Assembly (NCBI RefSeq): GCF_001642475.1
Contig: NW_019173980.1
Location: forward strand, 124,001 to 188,000
Direction of reading: 5' to 3'
DNA length: 64,000 nucleotides
Origin: Fonsecaea monophora
Taxonomy: Eukaryota > Ascomycota > Eurotiomycetes > Chaetothyriales > Herpotrichiellaceae
The notes under the pieces were generated by a model. It was not told the origin of the DNA. It saw only the letters and a program-made list of their open reading frames with translations, and searched no databases. Made by a program: the position numbers and the translations under genes. Positions 42,585 through 53,253 of the stretch are shown here, one piece after another (position 1 is the stretch's first letter; every line of letters begins with the position of its first letter).

Positions 42585-45116
42585 ATGATTCCACAGACTC
42601 CTTCGCTGACTGTCCCTCCAGATAGTTCTGCGCAGCAGCTGTTGCAGCTCGGGAAGCCCTTCGTCGAGTTTCCCCGTTTCAGCATCCTCTCTCTACAGGC
42701 AGAGAAAGACCAGAACGGCAACCCTCTTCCCTTCTCTGAGTGGCTTACCAGACGCCTCCAACTAGGACAGCCTTTTGTCATTGCCGAATTTGACAAACTC
42801 GACACTTGGCCAGGCTCGGATCCTCAGAATGGCGACCAGCCGAGTTTCAGCATCGAAAGGCTGATCGAACTGAGCACCAAGAAAAACATTCCCATCCGAA
42901 ATTGCAGTACTGGTCGGGACCTGTCGTTCACGCTCAAGAAGTTTGCCGACAGCGCCAGGCAGTCATTTCCCGAATTCCAGAACCTCTACGCCAGAGACTT
43001 ACAATGTCCGCATGAATGGCTCGAACAATGTCGTCGGATCTTGCCCACAGAGGTTCAATGGGGCGGGCGGTTGGACCTCTTCCAGTGGCTGCCACAGTGT
43101 GCGAGGAGTGAAGTCATGATGGCCTACGTTGGAAGCGAAGGGAGCAGCTCAGGGTTCCATCGATGCTTCTCGAGCACGGTCGCCTTGAACTTACTTGTCG
43201 AGTCGGACGACCGTCCTGTGGTGTGCATTGGCACTGACTTTGACTCGCAGAAGAAATATGACGCCTTCATATCTTCTCGTGGCGCGTCGCCCCATTTAGA
43301 CTGGCTAAACCTGGGGTCGGAGGAGCTCTTGAAAGCCGACTTCCCCCTGTATGCCTACGATCAACGAGTCGGCGACCTTGTCGTCTTCCCTCCTGCCACG
43401 GCCCACCAGATCTGGAATCCTGCCACGCTTTCGGCCAAGCTTGTCTGGAACATCCTACATCCGCTATCACTTGAGGTGGGATTTGAATACGTCCAAGCAC
43501 CTTTCAACCGCCTCTGCCATCCTGATGTGGCTCGAACCAGCCTCTCCCTGGCATGTGCTATGCTATCTCTGGTCCAGGACAACCAGACAGTGAGGAGCTC
43601 TCCACTTCCGCTTCCGCCAGATCTACCTCTCCTCTCTCGCTTGTTTCGTCAAATGGTCCATGACGAATCCATAATCGACTCTGATCCTGTCACACCAGTG
43701 ACTTTGGTGCCCATTCAGCAAGGGACAATTGCGACTTGTAACTTTTGCAGCACGGCTATCTGGAATCGGCACGTGCGATGTACTCAATGTGTCGATTTCG
43801 ATCTCTGTCTCCTTTGTTATCTCAATGGCCGATCTTGCGATCATTCCCAATCCTACGCATGGGCAGAGCTGGTGTCAGCGGAACAATGCACGAGGGTTCT
43901 CAATCGGGCTCGGGAGATTCTAGGATTCCAGCCAGAAGAGCCGCGCACACTCGACAAGCGCAAGACCTTGGGGACGGCGGTCAATGATCTGATGCGCGCC
44001 AAAACCTCAACCACCAGTAGACTGTGCCATCTCTGCCGGATCGATCACCAAGAATGGAAAGGGCGGCGTTGCGACAAGTGTACTGCCTTTTTCTGTTATC
44101 GAGGCTTGTTCCGACATTTTGATGAGTATCCCTCGGAAGTTTTGCGGCACAAGGAGCTGTGGACTTGTCCCAAGTGCACAGAAACTTGCAACTGTCGATG
44201 TTGCCATTTTGTGACAGCGTACGTCAAAAGCGAAAAGCCTGCGAGTAAGCGAAGAGTGAAAGCTGCCGACCCTCGTGGGAAGGTCATGGGCTTCGCAGAC
44301 AATGTATTTGATCAAAAGCGTGGAGGGCGGCGAGAATCCAGCCACAGTGGCTTTGGGGCCGGAAATTTGCCCAGCGTCGCCCAGATCACAGGCAAGAAGC
44401 GGGCAATATCTACTTCGGCAGATCCTGGACCAGCGACCCCGCTGAGAAAGATGGAGTTACCAACACCCGAACCTGACTTCTCCGGTAGCAGGCTGGCGTT
44501 TTCGAGAGAAGGCTCCGAGTTTTTGACGGATGGGCCTTTCGGAGGCGTCAACGGGACGCGGCCCGCACTACTACCGAGTATGAAGACATTCCCCGACATG
44601 GTCAGTCCCACCGATGAGAGGCATTCCCGAGTGAGTAGCTCGCCTGGCATTGCATCTCTTGCCTCGGCAGCGATCGGCTCGAGTCGTATAACATCTAACA
44701 TGCAGAACAATACTCTTCCACCGATGCTTGGACATCCTCCTGCTACCAACGGCATGTACCTCCCACAGCACACTTCCAACGGCAGTTTTGGCACTCCGTC
44801 GTCTTCCGCCCCAACTGCATCTCCTACGAAGACTGTTACATGCTCGGACGAGACTGAAGCTCAAGCTGCTGCGCTGGACGCGTCCATAGCAGAATTGGAA
44901 GCGCAGCTGGTCAAACTCAAAAAGTATGAAGGAGAGTTCATCGCTTTGAATCTTGACGATAGTCGGAAGATGCTAGCAAGCCAAATGGCGGAGATAGAGG
45001 GCCAGATCAAGGGAAAGAAGTGGGAGAAGGGCCTCCTTCTTAGTGAGAGGTTGAAGAAGGAAGGATTTGGTGGGCTGGCGGCTGTGGTGCGCAGAGAAGT
45101 TGGGATCGGGTCTTGA
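42585..45116 (+). CDS. JmjC-domain protein with ZZ-like and zf-4CXXC_R1 fingers
   Basis: Single-exon ORF of 843 residues. Residues ~60-300 read as a JmjC fold: QPFVIAEFD, SGFHRCFSSTVALNLLVE and GDLVVFPPATAHQIWNP. JmjC enzymes bind Fe(II) through H-x-D/E..H; here the first site is H192-R-C194 while the distal His274 is kept, so demethylase activity is doubtful. Residues ~385-420 form a ZZ-like finger (CNFCSTAIW, CTQC, CLLC). Residues 481-541 form a Cys-rich zf-4CXXC_R1 domain (CHLC, RRCDKC, CPKCTETCNCRCC), the type in CDCA7 proteins, linked in some eukaryotes to chromatin remodelling and DNA methylation. A disordered stretch and a C-terminal coiled coil (DASIAELEAQLVKLKK) follow. Nuclear chromatin role is likely. 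Confidence 0.82.
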   Translation: MIPQTPSLTVPPDSSAQQLLQLGKPFVEFPRFSILSLQAEKDQNGNPLPFSEWLTRRLQLGQPFVIAEFDKLDTWPGSDPQNGDQPSFSIERLIELSTKKNIPIRNCSTGRDLSFTLKKFADSARQSFPEFQNLYARDLQCPHEWLEQCRRILPTEVQWGGRLDLFQWLPQCARSEVMMAYVGSEGSSSGFHRCFSSTVALNLLVESDDRPVVCIGTDFDSQKKYDAFISSRGASPHLDWLNLGSEELLKADFPLYAYDQRVGDLVVFPPATAHQIWNPATLSAKLVWNILHPLSLEVGFEYVQAPFNRLCHPDVARTSLSLACAMLSLVQDNQTVRSSPLPLPPDLPLLSRLFRQMVHDESIIDSDPVTPVTLVPIQQGTIATCNFCSTAIWNRHVRCTQCVDFDLCLLCYLNGRSCDHSQSYAWAELVSAEQCTRVLNRAREILGFQPEEPRTLDKRKTLGTAVNDLMRAKTSTTSRLCHLCRIDHQEWKGRRCDKCTAFFCYRGLFRHFDEYPSEVLRHKELWTCPKCTETCNCRCCHFVTAYVKSEKPASKRRVKAADPRGKVMGFADNVFDQKRGGRRESSHSGFGAGNLPSVAQITGKKRAISTSADPGPATPLRKMELPTPEPDFSGSRLAFSREGSEFLTDGPFGGVNGTRPALLPSMKTFPDMVSPTDERHSRVSSSPGIASLASAAIGSSRITSNMQNNTLPPMLGHPPATNGMYLPQHTSNGSFGTPSSSAPTASPTKTVTCSDETEAQAAALDASIAELEAQLVKLKKYEGEFIALNLDDSRKMLASQMAEIEGQIKGKKWEKGLLLSERLKKEGFGGLAAVVRREVGIGS

Positions 45117-45819
45117 TGCTCGGGGTTCTCCAGCACGATGGTCATGGTGGCAGCTGTATCGAAGATATGTTGATGACTGCTTCACATCTCAGCGCGCTGA
45201 TCTTCGCTGATCATGCCACTAAGATGAGTCGGGTTTGGCAGGTCTCGCAGGGCGAAGTTGGTGCTTTCAAGCGTGGGGTCTGGGTATTCGGGATGATGAG
45301 CTCTGTTATATACCCAAGGAATGGATACTGTTGATAGGATAACGTACATGGCAAAAATTTTCATGCACAGCTTGAAAAATCCAGTTTAAGGCCGAGGCTT
45401 TCCAAAACGGAAGAATCGCGATGAGCCCATATACAGTGAGTGGTAAACCCACGGTTAGCACGAATGTAGCTTCTCCCGATCTGGTGAGAAACAAAAATAC
45501 TCAAGTTATATTAGTCGAGGTATTTGCGAGATCCTTGCGAGGCACGTACGTATGGTGTGGTAGGATCACGGGTGTTCTCTTTTGCTGTTGTTAGGATTGC
45601 GAATTATATATTGTGTATATATACTCTACGATGTAGAAAGTGATCTGGATGATCTGCACTGTGAAAGGGGTGGGCGATCTTGGGGGAAAAGAGAAGGAGT
45701 GAACATGTCTCAAGGGAATGTGAATGTGGCACAAGGGTCGTTCAAGTATACACTATACACACAAAGTTCTCAATCTATCCACGTGCTCGCTTTAAAATTC
45801 CACGACACGGCGCTGCGTT
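45117..45819. other. Spacer between convergent genes
   Basis: 3' ends of the JmjC gene (plus) and the permease gene (minus). Short ORFs only; no repeat or RNA gene seen. Confidence 0.4.
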
Positions 45820-47572
45820 CTATTCGATAATCATGCAGATCCTGGCGAGTCCTTTCCTCTTCTTCAGTGGCTTCTCGGCGTCGATGACCTCCTGCAAGCC
45901 CGTGTGCATGTCCACCTCCATCGGGTCCCACGCCCACTTGTCGCCCCAGAACACAATCCGATGCCCGATGTACATGACGAAGAAGATGGGGATTCCGATG
46001 TAAGCAGTCAAGAATGAAGACGCCGACCACTTGCTGGGGAAGAAAACGGTAAAGCCGTTGATAAGGCAGAGGATTGTGAATGCCACCATGGCGATATAGG
46101 CTCCCCAAGGTTGAAGCCAGTTGCGATATATGGGCTCGATCCCTTGCGCCTTGCAGGCCTTTCGAAAGCGGAGAAAGACAATCATACAACATACCCAGCT
46201 CGTCATACCCCACGTGTTTGTGAGATTGACAAACCAGTTGAAGACCGTAGAGCCATTGGAGGCGACGTTGAGGTATGCAAGAGCGCAGAATAGTGACGAA
46301 CAGCCGACCGCCATGTAAGGGACACCCCATCGATTGCAGGCTTTGAAGACTCGCGGAGCGGAGCCTTGGACCGCAAGCGAATAAAGCGCGCGTGAGGAGA
46401 TATAGAGGAAGGAGTTGCCGGACGACCAGGCCGAGATAAGAATCACAGCGTTGACGATGGACGGGAGGGTGCCTATCCCGGCATTGGCGACGGCGACGAC
46501 GAATGGCGAAGATTTGGCACCAGCCCCGCCGTCAGTCAAGCGGGTGTCATCGCTGGGGCAGGTCAGACCAATGGCCAAGACACTGAGGACGTAAAAGATC
46601 ACCAGGCGGTAAAAATACCGCTTGGAGGCAAGGGGTAGGTTGCGTCGTGGTGATTCCATTTCCCCGCCCGTCACGACCAAGAGTTCGGGAGCAAAGGTGA
46701 AGGGGAAGACAGACAGGACCAAGGTTTCCCAGAAGGAGACAAAGCGGCCTGTGTCGCCTCCCACGATGTAGGGATGTGCTGCGCCAGGATCGTGCCAGTA
46801 TCTAAAACCTAGACGATCGTGGCTAGGTCCGCCACCCCAGAAGAGGATGAAACTGAGGATGAGGAGCCCAACCATCAAGATGACTTTGGTCCCGGCGAAC
46901 CAGAACTCCGTCTCGCCATAGAATCTGACAGGGAGGAAGTTGAGAGCGATGATGACGACCAGCATGATTGTCATCCAGACAGCAATATTGACATTGTTGG
47001 GCCAGTAGTCGATGACCAGACCGGCAGCGGTAATTTCGTACGGGACGAGGATACCCAGGGCGTACCAGTAGAGGTAACCCAGCGCAAAGCCCATGGAGCG
47101 AGAAACGTATCGGTAGCCGTAATAAGACATGGTTCCACCGTGGACGGGGAGGTAGGCGGCCACTTCGGTGATGGCGGTAACGACGCAATATACCAGAAAG
47201 GTCATGATGACATAGGCCGCCAATATGAAGGCAGGACCACCGAGAGCCAGCGTTGCACCGGAACCGACAAAGAGACTGTTGGAGGTGGTATCAGTCAGCC
47301 CACGACCTCTGCAGTAGAGAGAGAATTGCCAGAAGTCCAACATACCCAGTACCAATAGTTCCACCTAGAGCAATCATTTGAGCATGTCTGCTCTTGAGGC
47401 CACGGTGAGTGGTGGCATATCGTTCATCGAGCAAGTCGGCTGCAATAATTGACTCAACGACAGACGACTTTCGTCCGGTCAAGGAGGCATTGCGGCCTTT
47501 TTCATCGACGATACCTCGGCCTTTGACTGGTTCAATGCCCTTTTCAGGGTCGTACTCGACGTTGTCCGCCAT
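45820..47572 (-). CDS. Amino-acid permease (APC family)
   Basis: Exons 47572-47346 and 47275-45820 on the minus strand give 560 residues. ATG 47572 is used; the open frame to 47578 has only a GTG. The 70-base intron (GTATGT, GGCTGACTGAT branch, CAACAG, phase 2) joins GGTIGT to GLFVGSG, rebuilding the family hallmark. About 12 membrane helices follow. The region GYRYVSRSMGFALGYLYWY, VFPFTFAPELLVVTGGEMESPRRNLP and FLYISSRALYSLA are typical of fungal proton-coupled amino-acid permeases at the plasma membrane. The C-terminal WAWDPMEVDMHTG block recalls Dip5-type dicarboxylate amino-acid permeases, but I would not assign substrate. The N-terminal ~60 residues are charged and cytosolic, as usual. 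Confidence 0.92.
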
Positions 47573-49389
47573 ACCCACGTCAAGGTTCTTGCCTACCCGG
47601 CACTGAGGCTTCCGGTTGATAAAGGTTCAAAGAGGCCCTTGTCACGAAGCGATGGCCTCTTGTTGTAGTGAGAAGCCAGAAGAGATGGAGGGGAAGAAGG
47701 GGGGAGAGGGCGGTGCATGGCCGGGGAGGAGGGTCTGGTCGACCTCTTTATAACTCGACAGGATCATCTGAGGTAGTGATAGCAGCAGAGGCATTTTGGT
47801 AGCAGTGCCAGGGATAAGGCTTCGAGCTGACTGCCCTGGAATGGATTAGGATCAAGACCCAACGCTCGTCTGTCAGTGGTTGTTGATAACGGAGAGTGGG
47901 AAGGGGAAGTCGAAGGCGAGATGTAAGACTGCGCTCTGGCGTCTTGGCTGCAAATCCCCCCCTCAGTTGGTTTTTGCCTTGGCCACCCGCCGTCGACGCC
48001 CGTTGCCGCTACCATGCTCGTCGAGTCGTGTCTCCTGCGCAGAATGTGGCAGAGCCCATTCTCTCCAACCTTCTCCCTTAATCGGGCCACCCGTGTCTCT
48101 TGTGCAGATGGGATGCAATATCGTGCTTCAGGCGTTGAAGTGCGTTGGGGCTCTGACGATAAGCACGGCTGAAAGGCATTCTCGTCCACCCAACCTCTCC
48201 AGAAATCTGATCGACAACTGGCTTCCACCAGTCCTTCTTGTGCAGTCTTGCCTCCTCCCGCTAAAAGAGCTTGTGTACGGATGTCTTGGCCTAATTGGAA
48301 ACCTTCTAGTAGAAGCCACCACGTCGCACCGGAATACCCTCGTGTTTGCCATCGAGGCCACCGGCCTGAGTATTGGTTGGGGTAAGGACCCCGAGAATCC
48401 ACCGTCGATGAGGTTGCATATTCCAGAAAACGTTCCTCTCGAAGCGAGATCCGAGTCGACCACGAGACTGCTGATGCTGCATTGACACTGGGTTCCTTCT
48501 ACCTCCCCTGCAGTTTCAGGGTCGCCACGTGCCCAAGACCACACTGTTGGTAGCAGGTTCCGCTGTGATGGACAGACCGAGATAATTTTGGCACGCTCGC
48601 TATTGTGACCAGGAGCAAGCCGGTTCGTCCTTGGAGAAGCGTCGGCAGATGTGTGTGAGCAACCTAGAGAGACTGGTCTGAGACTGGTCTGATAGGCGAA
48701 GGACGTGATCCTGGAGTCACTATCTCAGGGACAGTGCCCGTGGCCATAGAGAAGTTGGCTCGATATCTCTATCACCCCACGGTTTCCGAACTCAAATACA
48801 TTCCATGCTCAGAGAAGAAATTGTCAGCATGTGCTGAGACAGCATTATCACCTCCTCCTTCCGTGTTGAGATCAGCAGCCTTGCAGATCGTGCCACGCTG
48901 CAATCTTCGGGGGCGGATATGGACATGTGCGTCACTGTTCTCGACCGTTTCAAAGAGTCCCAGCATTCGAGATAACAGATTGTGGCTTGCATCGAGCGCA
49001 CAAATCCATCCTTCCAGACCCATCGCACCTTTTTCTTGGCCTTTCCCCGCGAGGACTGCGCGGTCAATTATCTGGGCACGAGTACGAGAGGTCGGATACG
49101 TGACAGGTCTCACCCATGGAAAGGATCACGGTCGGATAGCTGCGATAGAAAAGAAGATCGGCCGCTTCAAGCTCCATGCCTAGGGCTATTTGGGCCAATG
49201 AAAACCATTAATGCTGCGGCCCTCGCCCGTCGACAAGAAGCTTTTGGCCCCGGACAAGCCCGCTAGCTTTGGACCTTGTTGGCTCGTCAGGCTGTTCAAC
49301 TGTTTCTTAATAGATGGAAGTGGTTTCATTGATTTCGGCTGCAAGGGCAACATCGTTTCGTACCGAAGGGGGTAGCGAGAGCACCAACC
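47573..49389. promoter_or_regulatory. Long divergent spacer (permease / P450)
   Basis: 1.8 kb. ORFs of ~200 codons at 47764-48402 (minus) and 47880-48485 (plus) overlap each other and have Arg/Ser/Pro-rich, non-domain sequence, so I do not call them. A Zn-finger-like or RNA gene was looked for and not found. Confidence 0.45.
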
Positions 49390-51039
49390 ATGTTGACGGA
49401 AGGTGAGTGAACCGAAGTTCCTGGCTCCCAGCCCCAGAGTCAATATTGAGGCTGAAGTGCAGGATTGACAACACTTGGAGCCCCCATTGGAATCTGGGTT
49501 GTGCTTGGTTTAATGCTATGCATCGCCTCCGGTTCCTTCTTACATTCTGCGAAGCTGAGAAGAGTCCCCGGTCCATGGCTGTATGCAGCAACAAGATTCA
49601 GGCTGGCTTTCGATGCCCGGCAAGCACGCTCTATACATACCGTGAACGAGCTACACCAAAAGTACGGACCTGTTGTGCGAATTGGACCGAATGAGGTCTC
49701 CTTCAATAGTCTGTCTGCGCTGCGGACGATATATGGTGCCGGCAGTGGCTTTGAGCGGACTTCCTTCTATCAAATGTTTGATGTTTATGGCCGCCCAAAC
49801 CTCTTCACGTTTGCTTCAGGAAAGCAGCATCGTGAACGAAAAAAACTGATTAGCCACATCTACGCAAACCAGAGCGTGCTTGGCTTTGATGCCGCACAGC
49901 TGGTCAAGAGGAAAGTGACAGGGTTTCTGTCACTTTTGGAACGAGAGCCCGGCCTCGGGAAGGAGATCTTTACGAGTTTACATTACTTCTCCTTTGATGC
50001 CATATCCGAATTCGTGTATGGTCCGGATCATGGAGGAACGACTGCTTTATCGGGATCCAAACAGTCCCGAGAGCTGATTCAAGACATCCTCAACCCGGCT
50101 CGTAGGAGATTGGCATGGTTCACCGTTTACTTTCCTTCTTACACAAAGTGGATAACGACCCGCACAGGTCTGCTGGAAAGATTGCTGACTTCGACGGGTC
50201 TGATGCCTATGCGGAAACCTTTCACATATTCGGGAATCCGTCAGCATGCATTAAAGGCATTCTACAGTTTCAAAAATGCACCGGCTGCCGTGCAAGCAAA
50301 GGCTGCCGAAAGCACAGTTATTGGCCGCCTCTTCAAGGTGCGAGAAGCTGCCGATCTGTCTGACTTGGACATTGCATCCGAATGCGCCGACCACCTCCTA
50401 GCCGGAATTGATACGACTTCAGACTCCCTCATGTTCATGATCTGGGCACTCTCGCTGCCTCAACACGAGAAATACCAAATCAAGCTGAGGGAGGAGCTAT
50501 CGCACATCTCCGTGGATAGCCAGGGGATTCCAGAGCCCAAGGACTTGACCCATTTACCCTACCTGAACGCGGTCGTACGAGAGTCTTTGCGGCTGTATGC
50601 TCCTTTGCCTACCTTTGAGCCGCGGTCTTCGCCAGTCGATATGGTGATCGATGGCTATGAGATTCCTGCAGGCACCATCGTGGGTATGTCACCATATTGT
50701 CTACACAGGGACGAGACCGTCTATCCTTGTCCACTGGCCTTCAAGCCAGAAAGATGGCTCACATCTTCCGGCACACTGATCCCAGAATCAGACCTCAGAA
50801 ATCGATATTTCTGGGCCTTTTCTAGTGGTGCACGAATGTGTATCGGGATGCATCTAGCTAACGCAGAAATGCTCACCTTGCTGGCTGCGTTGTATCGGAA
50901 GTACAAGACATCTGCAGAACATCCCGACACGTCGCCTGGTATCACGAGCCGCTTTGAAATTTTCTCCGACGAGACGATGCCCAAAATGGTGGAACATCAG
51001 TGTCTGATTGATTTTGCGAGGCTAGAGCCAGATGATTGA
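49390..51039 (+). CDS. Cytochrome P450
   Basis: Exons 49390-49402 and 49463-51039 give 529 residues. The large frame lacks an ATG before its membrane anchor; a 13-base first exon (ATG TTG ACG GAA G) spliced over a 60-base intron (GTGAGT, GTGCAG) is in phase and gives MLTEGLTTLGAP. This first exon is well supported by phase, but the next ATG, within the anchor, is an alternative. An N-terminal hydrophobic anchor (GIWVVLGLMLCIASG) suggests an ER-bound microsomal P450. Core motifs: AGIDTTSD in the I helix (~318), ExxR as ESLR (~378-381), PERW (~433), and the heme loop FSSGARMCIGMHLANAEM with Cys ~464 as thiolate ligand. The fungal monooxygenase substrate cannot be read. No biosynthetic backbone gene lies beside it. 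Confidence 0.9.
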
Positions 51040-51522
51040 TTGGAAACAGAACATAAGAGGTTCGAAGTCTCATCGAACGTGAACACGGAGCATATTTCTA
51101 CGCAGGAGCAAATGTAAGCGTTCTTACACTCGCAAAAGGCTCTAGGACCAAAGCCAAAGGGCTAAGACGCGGACCAGGCGAAACTCCAATACTCATGCGT
51201 GAAGCCGTGGTTATGCAAACCTATTAGACCCCCGGTCCTGCTAACTCAAGATTGTCCCTGAAGCCACGTCGCACAAGCGCGAAAAATCTGCCGGGAGCAC
51301 GACAATTGGCATATTCAACTCGTACGTGGCAGATTGGAGGGTCTGGCAGACATGCTTCACAAGATTCTACCGCAACCCCCTCTTGTGATCACGGAAAGGT
51401 GACCCTATCTTAAATATCCTCTCGGAGAACGATTCACTTCTTGCATGAACACCTGTTTGCACATCTGCGAATGGCCTTTGCTGACAGCCTAGTGATTGTG
51501 CTGTGTGTACCTGATCGCGAAG
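51040..51522. other. Spacer
   Basis: 483 bases between the P450 and the orphan gene; nothing recognised. Confidence 0.35.
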
Positions 51523-53253
51523 ATGTGCGTGACTGAAATTTGGAGTTATCGCGAATGCGGATGTTTCTACAATCACGAGGTTCTGTGCCAGCCTTACCGA
51601 AGTGCTCAGACGCCGTGCCCTGCACCAATATCACAATGCCCTCCAGAAAAATGGCTCGAAGAGACTGCGGTGGTTCCAGGAACCTCTCGACTACTCTCAA
51701 GGCCACGAGGGATGCCCTTTGAACCTGGAGACTGCCCATTTCACCGAGTTGTTGAGAGGTCATTCCTCAATCAAATCTGTGAAGACTGCCTGCTGGCAGA
51801 ACTCGGAAGCCTGCCAGCCCGTCTCACTAGTATTAATGCTGGAGATGCCCAACCCGACAGGCCAAGCAATAGAGAAGGACTGATTTGGGATAGCGAGGTG
51901 AAGATCGAGATCGAGGATCCAGGTTCTGGGTTCTCAGCAAGCCCACATGTCCCGGACGCGTCAGTACAGGACCAAGAAGTATCGGATGATGACTGGAGGA
52001 TTCTCGAAAGCCACGTTGAGATCACTATCGAAGACGAGCATCAAGATATCATCACCGGAAGAACCACTTCTCCAGAGATAGCAGTACAACAACGAAACGA
52101 TCAACAAAAATCATCGTCAATACAAATCTCTCGCCCTTGCAGTCCCCAGGTTGAGGAGTGCCCTCCAAATACTGTAGCCTTCGAAAGCAAGAGATATGGA
52201 CGTGTCATCCAGAAAAACAAGACTGTCGGCTTTGATGGCGTGGATAGCGATAGTGGCATCGACCTAGGGCGTTCACGTCGCGATCCTCCACCACTATTTT
52301 GGGGGAGGTCTTTGATGTGTTCGAATTCCCGCAACGCTCGAATATGCGAGCCCGATGCAGACAGCAGTACAATACCAACAAGAACAAGACTTGGTTTTAG
52401 AGACCTGCCGAAATTGCAAAGCCTAAAAGGCCTCTCGACGTCTTTGCGCATGGCACCGAGGTCATTTGCAGTGGCCCCAGGCAACTGTGGAAATTCACGA
52501 ACGGGTTCAGCATCTTCATCAAGCTCAACAGGGACAACCTCTAAGAAACATTTCCAAAACAATCACAACCGGAAAGATACACCTCGTGCAGAAGAAATGA
52601 GTGAGACCATATTGGCGGGGATTGAGCAACTTTCCTATGATGTCCAGGACATTCGAATCCGTGGAACGCAGGATACACTGGCCATTCCGCCTCGGAAGTC
52701 GAGTTTGAAGAATTTTGCCCTCTTTGTCATGGATGATTTCAGACGGACAAAGGCGATGGTGCATCCGCGATCGGGCTGCCAATCAAGAAGCCTTACCCCT
52801 AGTCCAACTACCTCATGGTTGCACCAACAAGCTGAATCCAGCGAAGAGACAACTTTAACCGCTCCAAGTTCAGTCTCGCATTCTGGAACCACTTTTGACT
52901 CTGCTCCCAGGACTAGCGGCGTGCATACGGATAGCGCAGAAGGTATGAGAGTCGAGAAAGGCTTCCTGATACCGAGCATCCCCAAATCCTCGACCATGAA
53001 TACTATGCGAGCAATTATCGATGGATGCATCGACCTAGATGTCGCGATTAACAATCAGAGAGAGGCCGTACGCCATCCGCCCCTTTTAGGCAAGGTGGAA
53101 GCTGGATATCAAGGTGGGTGGATAGGTGATCCTGGCAGATGTGAGATCCATATCCTTGAGGATTCTCCACAACAAAAGCAGTTGTCTCACAGGGAGCGTA
53201 CTGAAGAGGGACCTTGGAGCACAGAGTCCGTCCAACATTTCCCACCACACTAG
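51523..53253 (+). CDS. Hypothetical Cys-rich N-terminus, disordered protein
   Basis: Open frame of 576 residues from ATG 51523; the longer frame only starts with TTG. I do not recognise a family. The first ~110 residues contain many Cys and His (WSYRECGCFYNHEVLCQPY, ISQCPPEKW, CPFHR, QICEDCLLAEL), spaced as if binding one or more zinc ions. The rest is Ser/Pro/Asp-rich and probably disordered, with one more ordered acidic stretch (DDDWRILESHVEITIEDEH). Near residue ~490 the segment RAIIDGCIDLDVAINNQREAV is the only other helix-like conserved-looking piece. There is no signal peptide. It lies downstream of the P450 on the same strand but has its own spacer. Real coding is likely from length and absence of stops, though not certain. 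Confidence 0.6.
   Translation: MCVTEIWSYRECGCFYNHEVLCQPYRSAQTPCPAPISQCPPEKWLEETAVVPGTSRLLSRPRGMPFEPGDCPFHRVVERSFLNQICEDCLLAELGSLPARLTSINAGDAQPDRPSNREGLIWDSEVKIEIEDPGSGFSASPHVPDASVQDQEVSDDDWRILESHVEITIEDEHQDIITGRTTSPEIAVQQRNDQQKSSSIQISRPCSPQVEECPPNTVAFESKRYGRVIQKNKTVGFDGVDSDSGIDLGRSRRDPPPLFWGRSLMCSNSRNARICEPDADSSTIPTRTRLGFRDLPKLQSLKGLSTSLRMAPRSFAVAPGNCGNSRTGSASSSSSTGTTSKKHFQNNHNRKDTPRAEEMSETILAGIEQLSYDVQDIRIRGTQDTLAIPPRKSSLKNFALFVMDDFRRTKAMVHPRSGCQSRSLTPSPTTSWLHQQAESSEETTLTAPSSVSHSGTTFDSAPRTSGVHTDSAEGMRVEKGFLIPSIPKSSTMNTMRAIIDGCIDLDVAINNQREAVRHPPLLGKVEAGYQGGWIGDPGRCEIHILEDSPQQKQLSHRERTEEGPWSTESVQHFPPH

Noticed and set aside
46819..47358. 179-codon plus-strand ORF over the permease
   Set aside because: Antisense shadow; Asp/Glu/Gly-rich.
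47764..48485. Two overlapping ORFs of ~200 codons in the permease/P450 spacer
   Set aside because: Mutually antisense, no domain, composition of random GC-rich DNA.
49390..53253. Secondary-metabolite cluster around the P450
   Set aside because: No polyketide, peptide or terpene backbone gene or tailoring partner is nearby.
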